Of a stretch of DNA of 64,000 nt, positions 24,085-33,104 are shown piece by piece (positions within the stretch are counted from its first letter, which is position 1; every line of letters begins with the position of its first letter). The stretch covers positions 28,489 through 92,488 of the forward strand of contig WNNJ02003177.1 in the NCBI GenBank assembly GCA_012934845.2, given 5' to 3'. Both the position numbers and the translations under genes were made by a program. This stretch comes from Pomphorhynchus laevis (taxonomy: Eukaryota; Acanthocephala; Palaeacanthocephala; Echinorhynchida; Pomphorhynchidae). A model generated the notes under the pieces. The model saw only the letters and a list, made by a program, of their open reading frames with translations, was not told where the DNA came from and searched no databases.

Positions 24085-26787
24085 GCCGTTGAGCTTCTAT
24101 ACTTTCGCTGCGTTCTGGCTCTATTGATTTGAGTCGCTCAGCTTGTTCCTTTAATTATTCCACTTGTTGCTGCTTAATAATAAATTCATTCTCCAGTAAA
24201 GTCTGTTTCGTTAAAGCGACATTAGTGCGAGTAAGGTCACCTGCAACATCCGCTTCAAGAGCAGAGACATTAGCAGAATAAAGTACTTCTCGATCAATAG
24301 TATGTAAAGGCAACTCTTCAGCAGTTAGATGTTGCTCAATATTCGTTACAAATCTATCAACATCAGAAATGCATTGCTGGTAGAGAGTATCTCTGTTAGC
24401 GTCGAAAAGACGTTCGCCTTTAGCTTTCGTAGTTTGTTCAAGTGTTTCCCACATAATGTCCAATTCTGCAAGTTTTGCGTCTACTGCATCAACTATATTA
24501 GGCTGCTCCTCGGCTAAAACATAACCGCCCTGACGTAAATTCTGAAGTCTCTCTCTATTTGCAGCAATCTCAGCACTAAATGCTTGATGTCTTAGGTATT
24601 TTGAATGTATGTTTCTAGTTTCACGATAGGTATCGTCTTGAGCCTGAGCCGTCTTCGCATCTAGCCATTCTTTCAAATCATCACAATCCTGCACAAATTG
24701 ATAGAACTTAATGTTTTCTTTAAGCTGTTCACCAATATTCGAAGCATTAGCCTTGTTAGTTGAAAATCTGTCAACAATACCCTTTGTCTTATCAATTATA
24801 CGATCAGCCGCGTAATGACTTTCATGAACAAGTCTTTGAACAAACTGCCAAAGCTGTTGAATCTTTTCTTCACTAGCATTTAAACTAGTAGTAAAATCAT
24901 CATGTTTTTTTCATCATCTGCTCAGCTTCATCTAAGCTTTTTGGAGCTAAAGGGCACTGCAAATAATATTCCTGATTTTTTAGCAATAATTCAGCTTGGA
25001 CTGCATCGCGTTCATACATTTGTAAATGCATAGCTTCACTTAACATGTTCTGTTTTTGATGCCACATCTGATCTAATTCGTTCCATCCATCATCAAGGGC
25101 ATTGAGACGCTCTCTTAAAAATACATACTGCGGATCACTACTATCAGCATCGCGAATAACTCTTTGACCATAATCACGCATTTGGGCGTAGTCCGGCGAA
25201 TATCTGTCAATCTTTTCTTTAATAGACTGATGTCGATTTAATATCTGCTCAGCACTCTGTAATAAATCAGGAATGTCTTCACTTGCAACTAGTGTTTGTG
25301 TACGAGTCAACCATTGGCTAAAGTGATCTAGATCCCGTAAGAACCGTTGAAGCACATATGCTTCGCCCATTGATTCTTCTCAACGTTTTAATGTCTTTAA
25401 TTCGTACCAAACAGCGTTCATTTGATTAATCTTTTTATGTACTGCAATAGCCTCAAGTGGATGACTTTGCTCCAATCGTTCAGCTTCCATATCTAATTGA
25501 TCAAGCTTTGCTTGAATGGCATTCAAATCACGCTCAAGACCAGATAGTCTTCTTTGCATTATAATGACACCAGATAGATCACGGCCAAGATACTCAGTAG
25601 ACTGAACTATTTTTACTTTGTCTTGGATCCAACTAATAGTCTCATCGCATTCGATATGGAAAGTTTGCACTCCGAATGTTGACTGTAGCTCATCACGCTT
25701 GCTATCGACAAGCTTTCGCAGATCTGCCCATTTTTGATTTAAATTATTCAGTCGATCGAGTATATGTTGACTACCCGGATGATCATCGGACACTAGCTGC
25801 CTTGCTAAATTATTAACTACAGCTACCTTTGATGCGCTCGCATATAATTCTCGCTCAAATCCATCAAATCTATCTTTCATTACTTCTAGTTCTTCAATAT
25901 CACTGGCCGCAGCGGGGTCAAGTGAATAAAGAAAACGTTGCTTCTCCGTGATCCATGATTCAACGTTGTCAACGTCATGAAATAGACGAAATAAGTGTAT
26001 AGCTTCTTCGAGCTTACGCTGTCTCAAACTACTAATACTTAAGAGTTCATTAAACCTGCGCTGTAAACTGGTTACTCGTTGCTCAACCTCTGTTCTTGTC
26101 ATCATCCGTAATTATTTGTTCGGCTTCCATGTACAACTGATCAATTTGTTCTCTATGAGCATATAGCATGTTTTGAACTTCGCCGTGTTTTCTAAGAAGA
26201 TTCTGAGCGGTATGCTCGTCACGGCCGACATCATCGGAAGATACAAGGCGAAGCATTTCAAGCATCCATGCATTAGATTCATCCGTTTTGGCTTGTAGCA
26301 AATGTAGATTTTGTGCTTTACGAAGGGCATTGCTGCGTTCCTCTGACGCAAGATACAGTTCTTCCCATTTTTCACGAACGTTATTAAATTCCGTCTTAAT
26401 GCTTTCTTGGTAGATTTCATTGTTATGCATTAGATTACATCGCTTTTCAATTTCGTCAATTTTCGGTTGTTTAGTTATAATTTCGGATTTGATTGCTTCG
26501 TAACGATTGCTTAACGCTTGTGATCCTAACCAATCAGCCTGCAAAAGATCGTCATCGTCACGAAGTTCTTTAATCTTAGTCTTTATCCATTCATTTTCAT
26601 TTATAATATCTTCCAGTAAATGTCTTGCAGCTAAACCTTTGTTTAGACGACCGTCGCGACGTAAGGATGTTTCAACCAAACACTGATATCGGAGCTTTAA
26701 TAAATCAATTCGGCCGCGCATGTGTTTTATATGCCTATCCTGTTGCTCTTGATTTTGATGATTTTTCGCCTGGAAATTCAATGGCAA
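24085..26787 (-). pseudogene. Beta-spectrin fragment, about repeats 3-10, four lesions
   Basis: Beta-spectrin crosslinks actin under the membrane through tandem three-helix repeats. The minus strand reads, in order: the end of about repeat 3, repeat 4 (IINENEWIKTKIKEL), repeat 5 (LQAKTDESNAWMLEML), repeat 6 (FHDVDNVESWITEKQRF), repeat 7 (ECDETISWIQDKVKIV, then GRDLSGVIIMQRRLSGLERD), the repeat starting LQRFLRDLDHFSQWL, the next one, then FVQDCDDLKEWLDAK and part of one more. These pieces are characteristic of beta, not alpha, chains. Lesions: a frameshift near 26095, an in-frame TGA at 25380-25382 (where related chains have Arg), a one-base A insertion near 24902 and a TAA at 24155-24157. No intron is visible in 2.7 kb. 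The N-terminal actin-binding part and the C-terminal half are missing. Probably a recent pseudogene; an assembly error could explain the homopolymer indel. Confidence 0.88.
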
Positions 26788-26836
26788 CGTCTTCAGTATC
26801 TATTAATCAGAAATTACAAGTTTTGTTTCTGCGCAA

Positions 26837-26861
26837 AAAGAAAACGTTGCTTCTCCGTGAT
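26837..26861 (+). repeat. 25-nt copy of beta-spectrin sequence at the LINE 5' junction
   Basis: Identical to 25928-25952 in the same orientation. That stretch belongs to spectrin repeat 6 (antisense of ITEKQRFL). It sits about 75 bp in front of the LINE ORF1 start, between the end of spectrin homology and the LINE, and fits filler DNA or template switching at insertion. Confidence 0.75.
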
Positions 26862-26938
26862 TTCTCACAATACAATTGAATAAAACTACAGACAGAAAGT
26901 ACCTTCAGCGAAGCCAAAATTAAAACACTGATACTTCA

Positions 26939-28105
26939 ATGAATTCAGATGGAAAGAAAGTATTTTCTAACTTTAAATCGACGTTACAAGACTTTCAGGT
27001 AAGTGATGTTTCGGTTAACATAAATTCTGACTTGGGGGAACTCCCCCCGTTACAAAAACAAAACAATTTGGCGATTATTATGGCCACCAAGCCCACCGAA
27101 AGGCATTTGTTATTCAATGTTTTTCTACGAAAGTTTGTACAAGACTACCCAAACAGGGTAGTCTTCAATAATATCAAGATAATATCAAATTCATTAAGAA
27201 TTTCGTTCGCTACACACGATCTGATGGTAGCTTATAAATCCTACTTCGACAAACATCTGTCCCAATTGGGAACATTAGAGCTAAAGCCTATCCAGGCTAC
27301 ATTAAAAGTCACTAATTTTCCTCAGTTTTTGGATGCTAAAGACACTGAGATTCTCAAAAAACAATATAAACTCGGCTCAATTCGGACTTTAAATTCCAAA
27401 TCCGGGGACGCTCTCCCAGTGGCGTTCGTCACCTGCGATGTTGATAACGCACACACCTTGTGCACAAATTCAGTTAATCCCTTTATAGGATATAATTTAA
27501 AGTTCTCAATCATAGAAACAAACAACTTGACGTTTCCTCATTGTAATCATTGTCATAGGTGGGGGCATTGGGCCTCCACTTGTAAAGAATTAAAAATATG
27601 CGGCGTCTGCACGAACGCTCTTTGCCCCTCCTTGTCGAGTGGTGACAGATGCGATGCCAATCCGGTCTGTTGTAACTGTGCCGGAAATCACCCGGCGTGG
27701 TCCCACCGTTGCCGATCCTTTAAAGAATATCGAAATAAGTATATGCCAGTTGCTTCTTCCCCTAACAAAAGCTATGCCAAAGTCACGACCGATAGTTCCT
27801 CCGATTCAGTTTCCAACAAAGATTTACTATACTTATTGGATAACACAAAAAAGACGATTTTAGCACAAATCCAGCAAATGCTGGCCCCCCTTCTAGGGGC
27901 CCTCCTTTCGGCGCCGCCAGTACCGTCCGAAGTTGCTATTCCTAAATCAAAGAAAAGGGGCGCGTCCGCCCGGACCGTCCCCCCAATAAAAATTGGAAAG
28001 CTCCTGAATTTGGCCTTGGGAAATGAAGATATTGCTCTAGGGGTTGCGACCCTGGATGGAGCTAGTGGTGGGAAGGGCAACCTTCCCGCACCTAGCTCTG
28101 TCTAG
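26939..28105 (+). CDS. LINE ORF1, gag-like RNA-binding protein
   Basis: 388 residues, opening with ATG (MNSDGKKVFS). ORF1 proteins of this LINE group coat the element RNA. Residues about 85-185 resemble the region that precedes the knuckles in insect gag-like ORF1 proteins (LPVAFVTCD near 160). Zinc knuckles: CNHCHRWGHWASTC at about 202-215 (CX2CX4HX4C), a Cys-rich middle segment at about 221-238, and CCNCAGNHPAWSHRC at about 244-258, whose HPAWS is typical of Jockey/I-type ORF1. The tail is basic and Pro-rich (SKKRGASARTVPPIKIGK). It stops at TAG 28103-28105, 32 bases before the ORF2 ATG, so ORF2 would need reinitiation or a similar mechanism. No lesion seen. Confidence 0.93.
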   Translation: MNSDGKKVFSNFKSTLQDFQVSDVSVNINSDLGELPPLQKQNNLAIIMATKPTERHLLFNVFLRKFVQDYPNRVVFNNIKIISNSLRISFATHDLMVAYKSYFDKHLSQLGTLELKPIQATLKVTNFPQFLDAKDTEILKKQYKLGSIRTLNSKSGDALPVAFVTCDVDNAHTLCTNSVNPFIGYNLKFSIIETNNLTFPHCNHCHRWGHWASTCKELKICGVCTNALCPSLSSGDRCDANPVCCNCAGNHPAWSHRCRSFKEYRNKYMPVASSPNKSYAKVTTDSSSDSVSNKDLLYLLDNTKKTILAQIQQMLAPLLGALLSAPPVPSEVAIPKSKKRGASARTVPPIKIGKLLNLALGNEDIALGVATLDGASGGKGNLPAPSSV

Positions 28106-28137
28106 GATAGCTTCCCCCGTCCATCTTATCTAACACA

Positions 28138-30597
28138 ATGGTGAGTAAACCCGAGCCTTTTTCACTGAATATCATTCAGTGGAATTCGGGAGGTGCTTCT
28201 GCCCTTAGACTTCTATCTGGTAGAGACGCAGATGTTATAGTCCTTCAGGAGACGCGGTCTATCCGTCTCCCCCAGGACCTTACTCGATTTATCCCAAAGC
28301 ATATATGTTCCCACTATACTCCGTATATAACCCCACCTCACTCCTCTTCGTCTCAAGGACTCTTGACCTTAGTTAAATCCTCATTAAGATCCTCCCTCCT
28401 ATTAAACTTTACTTGTCCAGCCATGTCTTGTTTAGTAGTTTCACTTAGTAAGAACGGTAAACGCCTCAGTCTAGCCAATGTCTACATCCGTCCAGGGGAA
28501 ATTCACAAGAACCGTGAACTCCTGGATAGTATTATTGACAGCGGTTATGACATGATACTTGGGGATTTTAACGACAGAACTGGTCGTTGGATCAATGCAG
28601 CATTTCGCAGAGCTAGGAATGGTTATCTTATTCACAAACCACCATCCCCTACCTTTCATTGCACATCAACAAATTCAATCCTCGACATTTTACTGCTTCA
28701 CTCGAGGTGGCTGTTAAAACCCCTCTGCACGGAGCAGTCGCGCCAGCAATTGTCCACCTCTCATGACCTCATTCGTTGGAGGATAGAGGAGGATACGTTG
28801 CTGAGAAGGAGGTTTCACTTTGATCCGATCAGAGTGGCCTTCTTTCAGGCGGCAATCCGACTCTTCCCCAGAATAGGAAATGAGAGTTTAACCGAATTCA
28901 ATACCTACCTCTCTTCGCAAGCTACAGCGATTCTATCGACTACCTATAAAGGTCGTATATACAATCCCACTCCGACGAAACTCAAGGTCCTAGCAAAATT
29001 ACTGAACCTCCCCAATCTCTCTGCTTCCGCCAAACAGGCCCTCTCGAATGAATACTGGAGCACTAGATACAGGTTCCAGCTGAGTAGGGATAGGACGAGT
29101 ATCGCTCGTCTTAATCCTTCTCAGTCTTCCTTTTGGAAGACTTTCAAGAAGGAGAAGTTTGTTTGCTGGAAGGATAGAGCATTGAGTTGGATAGGGAATG
29201 TAGGCCTTGAAAAAGTTTTGGAGGAGTCACTAGCCCTACACAACTATGGAGCCACTCAATCACCTCAACCAATCCCGCCTTGGTGTAACTTCAGGAGTAG
29301 AGATATATCTGTTACGGATATTCTTAACTCCTGGGGTCCACTCCCGGGCACCTCCAAATCCTTCGCTCCACTTTCTTCTCGTGTTTGTCAGCTTTTGACA
29401 GCTGATCAGAGAAGAGAGGTGGCCGTCTCAATGCTTTTAGCATCCCCATCCGATGTAGCAGGCATCAATAATAGTAAGCGAGTTTTTCTTCCTAAGAAAA
29501 AATCCTGCTCATGCCCTAAAGATCTGCGACCCATTTCGATTCAAAATGCCCTCATATCGATTTACGAAAAAGCGCTTGCGCGTAAAATCCGCGACCATTT
29601 AAGTAGGCGTAATTTGATCCCTCCAAGCTTTCATGGGTTCGTCAAAGGTCGCTCGGTCCATTCAGCAGTTGGTGAGGTGGAGCAGTTTTGTCGGGATAAT
29701 AGCCATCGTCTAGTTGTGGCTGTTTTCCTTGACTTTTCTGCTGCATTTGACCGTATCTCCATTCCTTTTGTGATCTTTTCTCTCAGGTCCCTCGGGTTGC
29801 CTGCGAGAATTGTGAACAGGGTGGAGATCCTGCTGTATACCAAGCGATTTTACTATGAAGACGACCCTGATGCACGTCAGTTCTACCCTATTACTGGTGT
29901 ACCTCAAGGATCCCCACTTTCTCCTATCTTATATCTTGCTGCCTCTATTAATCTATTCAAAATATTTAAACGCGAACAACGTCTTGTGGTGTACGCTGAT
30001 GACACCACAGCCCTGTTCACTGGACACAGGTGTAAAGACGTAGTCTCTGACATCAGCCGTTTCTTTTTAAGATTAAAAGATCAGTTACCCATATCTAACC
30101 TTATTTTAAACTCCGCCAAATCGCAGGTGGTTGTCTTTCATGGATCACCTGCGACGAAGCAAAAACTTAAGAGATTAGCACTCTCTGCGCTCTCGTCCAT
30201 TTTTGCCTCAGAACCACTGCCCACCTTTACAAGTCGAGTAAAATACCTGGGGTTCACCGTTACGGTGAACTGGTCAGGGAAAGCTGACCTGGATAGACTC
30301 AAACGTATCCTGAAGAAAGCTAGGTGGGCCCTGAAACGGGCTCAGCATCTGTCGTTGAATGGGAAAACCCAAGTGCGCCTTTGGGGCACTTGGGCTATCT
30401 CGGGATTAGTCTTCTTTTCAAGAGGACGTCCCCCAGAGCAAAGACTAAGGTTTCTTAAGCTCCTCGTCTCGCGGTTACCCAGCATAGTCCGCACCGACTG
30501 GACTCTTCGGGGAGTGAAAGACCCCGGTTGGTTCAGTCGGAAGGCGGCGTGTTGGATAGGTTGGGGGGCTCAGATCCCTCTGGATTTGAGGCTGTAA
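28138..30597 (+). CDS. LINE ORF2, endonuclease-reverse transcriptase
   Basis: 819 residues, ATG start. It nicks target DNA and reverse-transcribes the element RNA from the nick. Endonuclease motifs: IIQWNSGG (Asn16), LQETRS (Glu38), VYIRPG, LGDFNDRT (141-148), NSILDILL (179-186) and TSHDLIRW with the catalytic-type His (about 207-214). RT: RPISIQN (464-470), LDFSAAFD (531-538, motif A), GVPQGSPLSPIL (587-598, motif B), VVYADDTTAL (617-626, motif C, Asp pair present), LNSAKSQVVVF (motif D) and VKYLGFTV (motif E). No RNase H and no C-terminal CCHC knuckle. All catalytic residues I can check are present, so it may still be functional, though activity cannot be read from sequence. Confidence 0.97.
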   Translation: MVSKPEPFSLNIIQWNSGGASALRLLSGRDADVIVLQETRSIRLPQDLTRFIPKHICSHYTPYITPPHSSSSQGLLTLVKSSLRSSLLLNFTCPAMSCLVVSLSKNGKRLSLANVYIRPGEIHKNRELLDSIIDSGYDMILGDFNDRTGRWINAAFRRARNGYLIHKPPSPTFHCTSTNSILDILLLHSRWLLKPLCTEQSRQQLSTSHDLIRWRIEEDTLLRRRFHFDPIRVAFFQAAIRLFPRIGNESLTEFNTYLSSQATAILSTTYKGRIYNPTPTKLKVLAKLLNLPNLSASAKQALSNEYWSTRYRFQLSRDRTSIARLNPSQSSFWKTFKKEKFVCWKDRALSWIGNVGLEKVLEESLALHNYGATQSPQPIPPWCNFRSRDISVTDILNSWGPLPGTSKSFAPLSSRVCQLLTADQRREVAVSMLLASPSDVAGINNSKRVFLPKKKSCSCPKDLRPISIQNALISIYEKALARKIRDHLSRRNLIPPSFHGFVKGRSVHSAVGEVEQFCRDNSHRLVVAVFLDFSAAFDRISIPFVIFSLRSLGLPARIVNRVEILLYTKRFYYEDDPDARQFYPITGVPQGSPLSPILYLAASINLFKIFKREQRLVVYADDTTALFTGHRCKDVVSDISRFFLRLKDQLPISNLILNSAKSQVVVFHGSPATKQKLKRLALSALSSIFASEPLPTFTSRVKYLGFTVTVNWSGKADLDRLKRILKKARWALKRAQHLSLNGKTQVRLWGTWAISGLVFFSRGRPPEQRLRFLKLLVSRLPSIVRTDWTLRGVKDPGWFSRKAACWIGWGAQIPLDLRL

Positions 30598-30774
30598 TAT
30601 CAGTAAGAAGACTGGAATAAGAAAGTTAGAGATTCTTGTTTTTCCTTTTTTTTTGACTTACTTTTTTAATCACATTATTTATCACTGTTTTTTGTACTAG
30701 TAAGAAAATCTTATTATATTGTTTCTGCAACATCGAATGGATTGTGCAAATTATATTAGACTAATTACTTTTGC

Positions 30775-30960
30775 CAATTTCGATAGTTTATCGGATATTG
30801 TCTACGCTTGTGAATAAGACCATTAATAGCTAAACCATCACTTGTCTTAAAATTTTTTACATTTACATTCTTATAATTAGCAGTTTTAATTTGACACAAA
30901 AGAGTAAGGCGCTTTTGCAGATCGCGTTTCACTGCTGTAAACTTATTTAATATTTATTTC
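30775..30960 (-). pseudogene. Diverged beta-spectrin fragment, copy S6b
   Basis: The minus strand reads FTAVKRDLQKRLTLL and then SDGLAINGLIHKRRQYPINYRNW, clearly the same helix as SDGLTINALIHKYRQF in the neighbouring copy. It is a second, more diverged copy in tandem with 30966-31175. Neither continues into the full repeat. Confidence 0.6.
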
Positions 30961-30965
30961 CTTGT

Positions 30966-31175
30966 TTTTTACGAATGACATTGTTTCGTTACTTCGAGGC
31001 TAGCTACAGATTTTCCGATCTTTGACAAACTTTGTTAACAGTATTTTGCGAATTTCGATAGTAGATCAGAAATTGTCTATACTTGTGAATAAGAGCATTA
31101 ATAGTTAAACCATAACTGCTTTCAACTTCTTTAACATTTATATCGTAAATTTGAACACGTAATATATTATAGGCT
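30966..31175 (-). pseudogene. Beta-spectrin fragment, copy S6a
   Basis: The minus strand from about 31175: DINVKEVESSYGLTINAL, IHKYRQF, SQNTVNKVCQRSENL, then a stop and ASK. It is preceded by an acceptor-like aaatttacgat in place of the aaatttaggat of the other copies. Matches copies S1 and S2. The downstream part is missing, cut near the LINE-side tandem copy. Confidence 0.7.
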
Positions 31176-31199
31176 GATATATATGATAAGCTAATTGTA

Positions 31200-31820
31200 T
31201 ACAATACTTATATTATATATAATAATTTTTTTATATATAATAAAAAATTTAAATTTAGTTGCTATATTTTTATTAATATTTTAAATATATTATAATATGA
31301 ATATAATCTATGTTTTATAATATATAATATATAAATATTATTTCTATTATTATAATATTTTTATTTATTATAAGCGTATTTATATATTTCATTATCTTTA
31401 TGTGTTAATAAAGAATATAAATCAGCATCATTCAAATATTTCAGACGTGAACATTTAAAAAAACGTAAAATAATTGTCAACAATTTTACTGGTAAAATAA
31501 TTTCAAAATAACTGCCAGCATTTGCAGTTTTTCAATGAGCACAAAGTAGGAACAAACCTGCGAATAATATAATTTAGATTTCCTCAATTTTAAACAGTTT
31601 ATAATTTTATACTTATATTGTATAAAATTAATTGTTTACTATATTTTTAATAATAAATATTTTAAGTATATTATAATATGAATATAATATATGTTTTATA
31701 AAATATAATATATAAATATTAAATCTATTATTATAATATTTTTATTTATTATAAGCGTATTTATATATTTCATTATCTTTATGTATAAATAAAGAATATA
31801 AATCAGCATCATTCAAATAT
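31200..31820. repeat. Duplicated AT-rich spectrin flank, two tandem copies
   Basis: 31200-31440 and 31600-31815 are two copies of the same flank, each ending caaatatttcag. The first continues into the usual flank (31440-31590, inverse of 21000-21120). The second runs directly into the broken 3' end of the beta-spectrin start exon. Confidence 0.65.
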
Positions 31821-31826
31821 TTCAGC

Positions 31827-32027
31827 TCTATTTAAATGGGAATTAATCCACTTTGTAAATGTCTTCTTCTGAACATGTTCTCTTTCACCAGCAAGCACAC
31901 GAATACGGGTTCGTTCAAACATAAGAGCTTGCGATGACTCAACATTGTCATCTAGCGATATTCCGTTTAGATTTGACGAAGTCCATTGTTCCCCATCATA
32001 CGATAAGTTCGGCAAAACTTCCGCCAT
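31827..32027 (-). pseudogene. Beta-spectrin start-codon exon (N-terminal exon)
   Basis: 67 codons on the minus strand, from ATG at 32027: [12 protein letters not shown]... to [20 protein letters not shown] and [17 protein letters not shown], the start of the first calponin-homology domain of beta-spectrin, which binds actin. A good splice acceptor (ttttttacacttacag) ends directly before the ATG, as for a coding exon after a 5' untranslated exon. No stop within it. Other beta-spectrins continue with more CH domain after the SHL.R stretch; here the sequence switches to the AT-rich flank repeat without a GT donor at the break, so the exon is cut at or near its end. Same strand and order as the spectrin pieces at 31.2-30.8 and 26.8-24.1 kb. 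Confidence 0.8.
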
Positions 32028-32029
32028 CT

Positions 32030-33100
32030 GTAAGTGTAAAAAATTAAAGTGAAATCAAATGTTAATTTGTAAAACGATAATAAAGAATATAAATAAGCTT
32101 CATTCAAATATTTCAGATGTGAACAGTTAAAAAACGTAAAATAATTGTCTACAATTTTACTGATCTTTTTATAAAAATAAACACCTGTATGTGCAGTTTT
32201 TCAATGAGCGCAAAGCAGGAACAAACCCGCGAATAATAGAATTTAGATTTCTTCAATTTTAAATAGAGTTTAACAAATTTAAAGCACATTGTATGATTTC
32301 AAATCAATAATTTGTAGAACAAAATTTGCCTAATACATTTAGAGTAGTAATATAGAATGACTCGAAATCAAATGATTAATAGTTGAACAAGCTAATTCAT
32401 AATTAAGTTGCTTAGGTTATCAATCTATTCTTTGATTATAGTGGTCTGATGATCAAATAAAAAGTGCAAGCGCGACTACCGTCGCACATAATAAAATTTC
32501 TTTTTATTGTATTCAAGATGAATACAAGCTCTTTCTCTTTCTTAATGAAACAAGAAATGTATAAGAATTATATAATCTTTTTAATCAATACGAGAATATT
32601 ACTGTTGTAGACAGTAATATAGCAATAAAGTTTTCCTATGTATACACAAAATAGTCAAATCGATTAGCAGAAAATGACGAATGCTAGCAGAATTTATCTC
32701 TTATTTTTGCTACAAAAAATAAACCGTAAAAACACGGTTTGTAGAGAAATATCAAATTGACAATATCGGCGAAGAGATTCGTCAGATCAATATACATGCC
32801 CGGTGTAATGCCAAGACGATAAATAACAAGAAATATTGCAAACCTAACATTTTTGAGATATGAAATGCAAAAACACCACATTTTTGAAAATTGTAAATGT
32901 TTAACATATTGGCATTCTGTAAGACTTGGCTTAGCTGGAATAGTAATATAAAATGGCGCGAGATCAAATGTGCAATAATTGAAAATATGTGACTAACTGA
33001 CAAATATTTATTTGATATTGTATTTGCACATAAATTATATATCAAAAATACAATTGTTTTGTAAATAAATTATTTAGTGAACTATATCGTTCGTAAAACC
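32030..33100. repeat. Spectrin-block flank, inverted, with dispersed repeat copy 2
   Basis: 32085-32400 and 32940-33080 are inverse copies of the flank seen at 20.4-21.1 and 47.1-47.8 kb (motifs tttcaatgagc, acattgtatgatttcaaat, aatggcgcgagatcaaatg). They are interrupted by about 540 bp (32400-32940) that include the repeat shared with 2.55 kb (32877-32942). No gene. Confidence 0.6.
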
Positions 33101-33104
33101 AACA

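Larger units (their letters stand above)
26862..30722 (+). mobile_element. Full two-ORF LINE (non-LTR retrotransposon), intact ORFs
   Basis: Contains a short 5' part (26862-26938), ORF1, a 32-bp gap, ORF2 and a short 3' part ending near 30720 (agaaaatcttattatatt). Both ORFs are open. There is no RNase H domain. The gag-like ORF1 with CCHC knuckles and the apurinic-type endonuclease place it in the Jockey/I/R1 group; the exact clade is not decided. It has inserted between pieces of beta-spectrin (24.1-26.8 and 30.8-32.0 kb). Its GC content is far above the surroundings. Exact ends and a target duplication could not be fixed by eye. Copies A-F in the window are broken relatives. Confidence 0.9.

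Noticed and set aside
24085-26787. Alpha-spectrin or alpha-actinin
   Set aside because: The LQRFLRDLDHF, GRDLSGVIIMQRRLSGLERD and QDCDDLKEWLDAK stretches are beta-spectrin signatures, and the start exon at 32 kb is beta-type.
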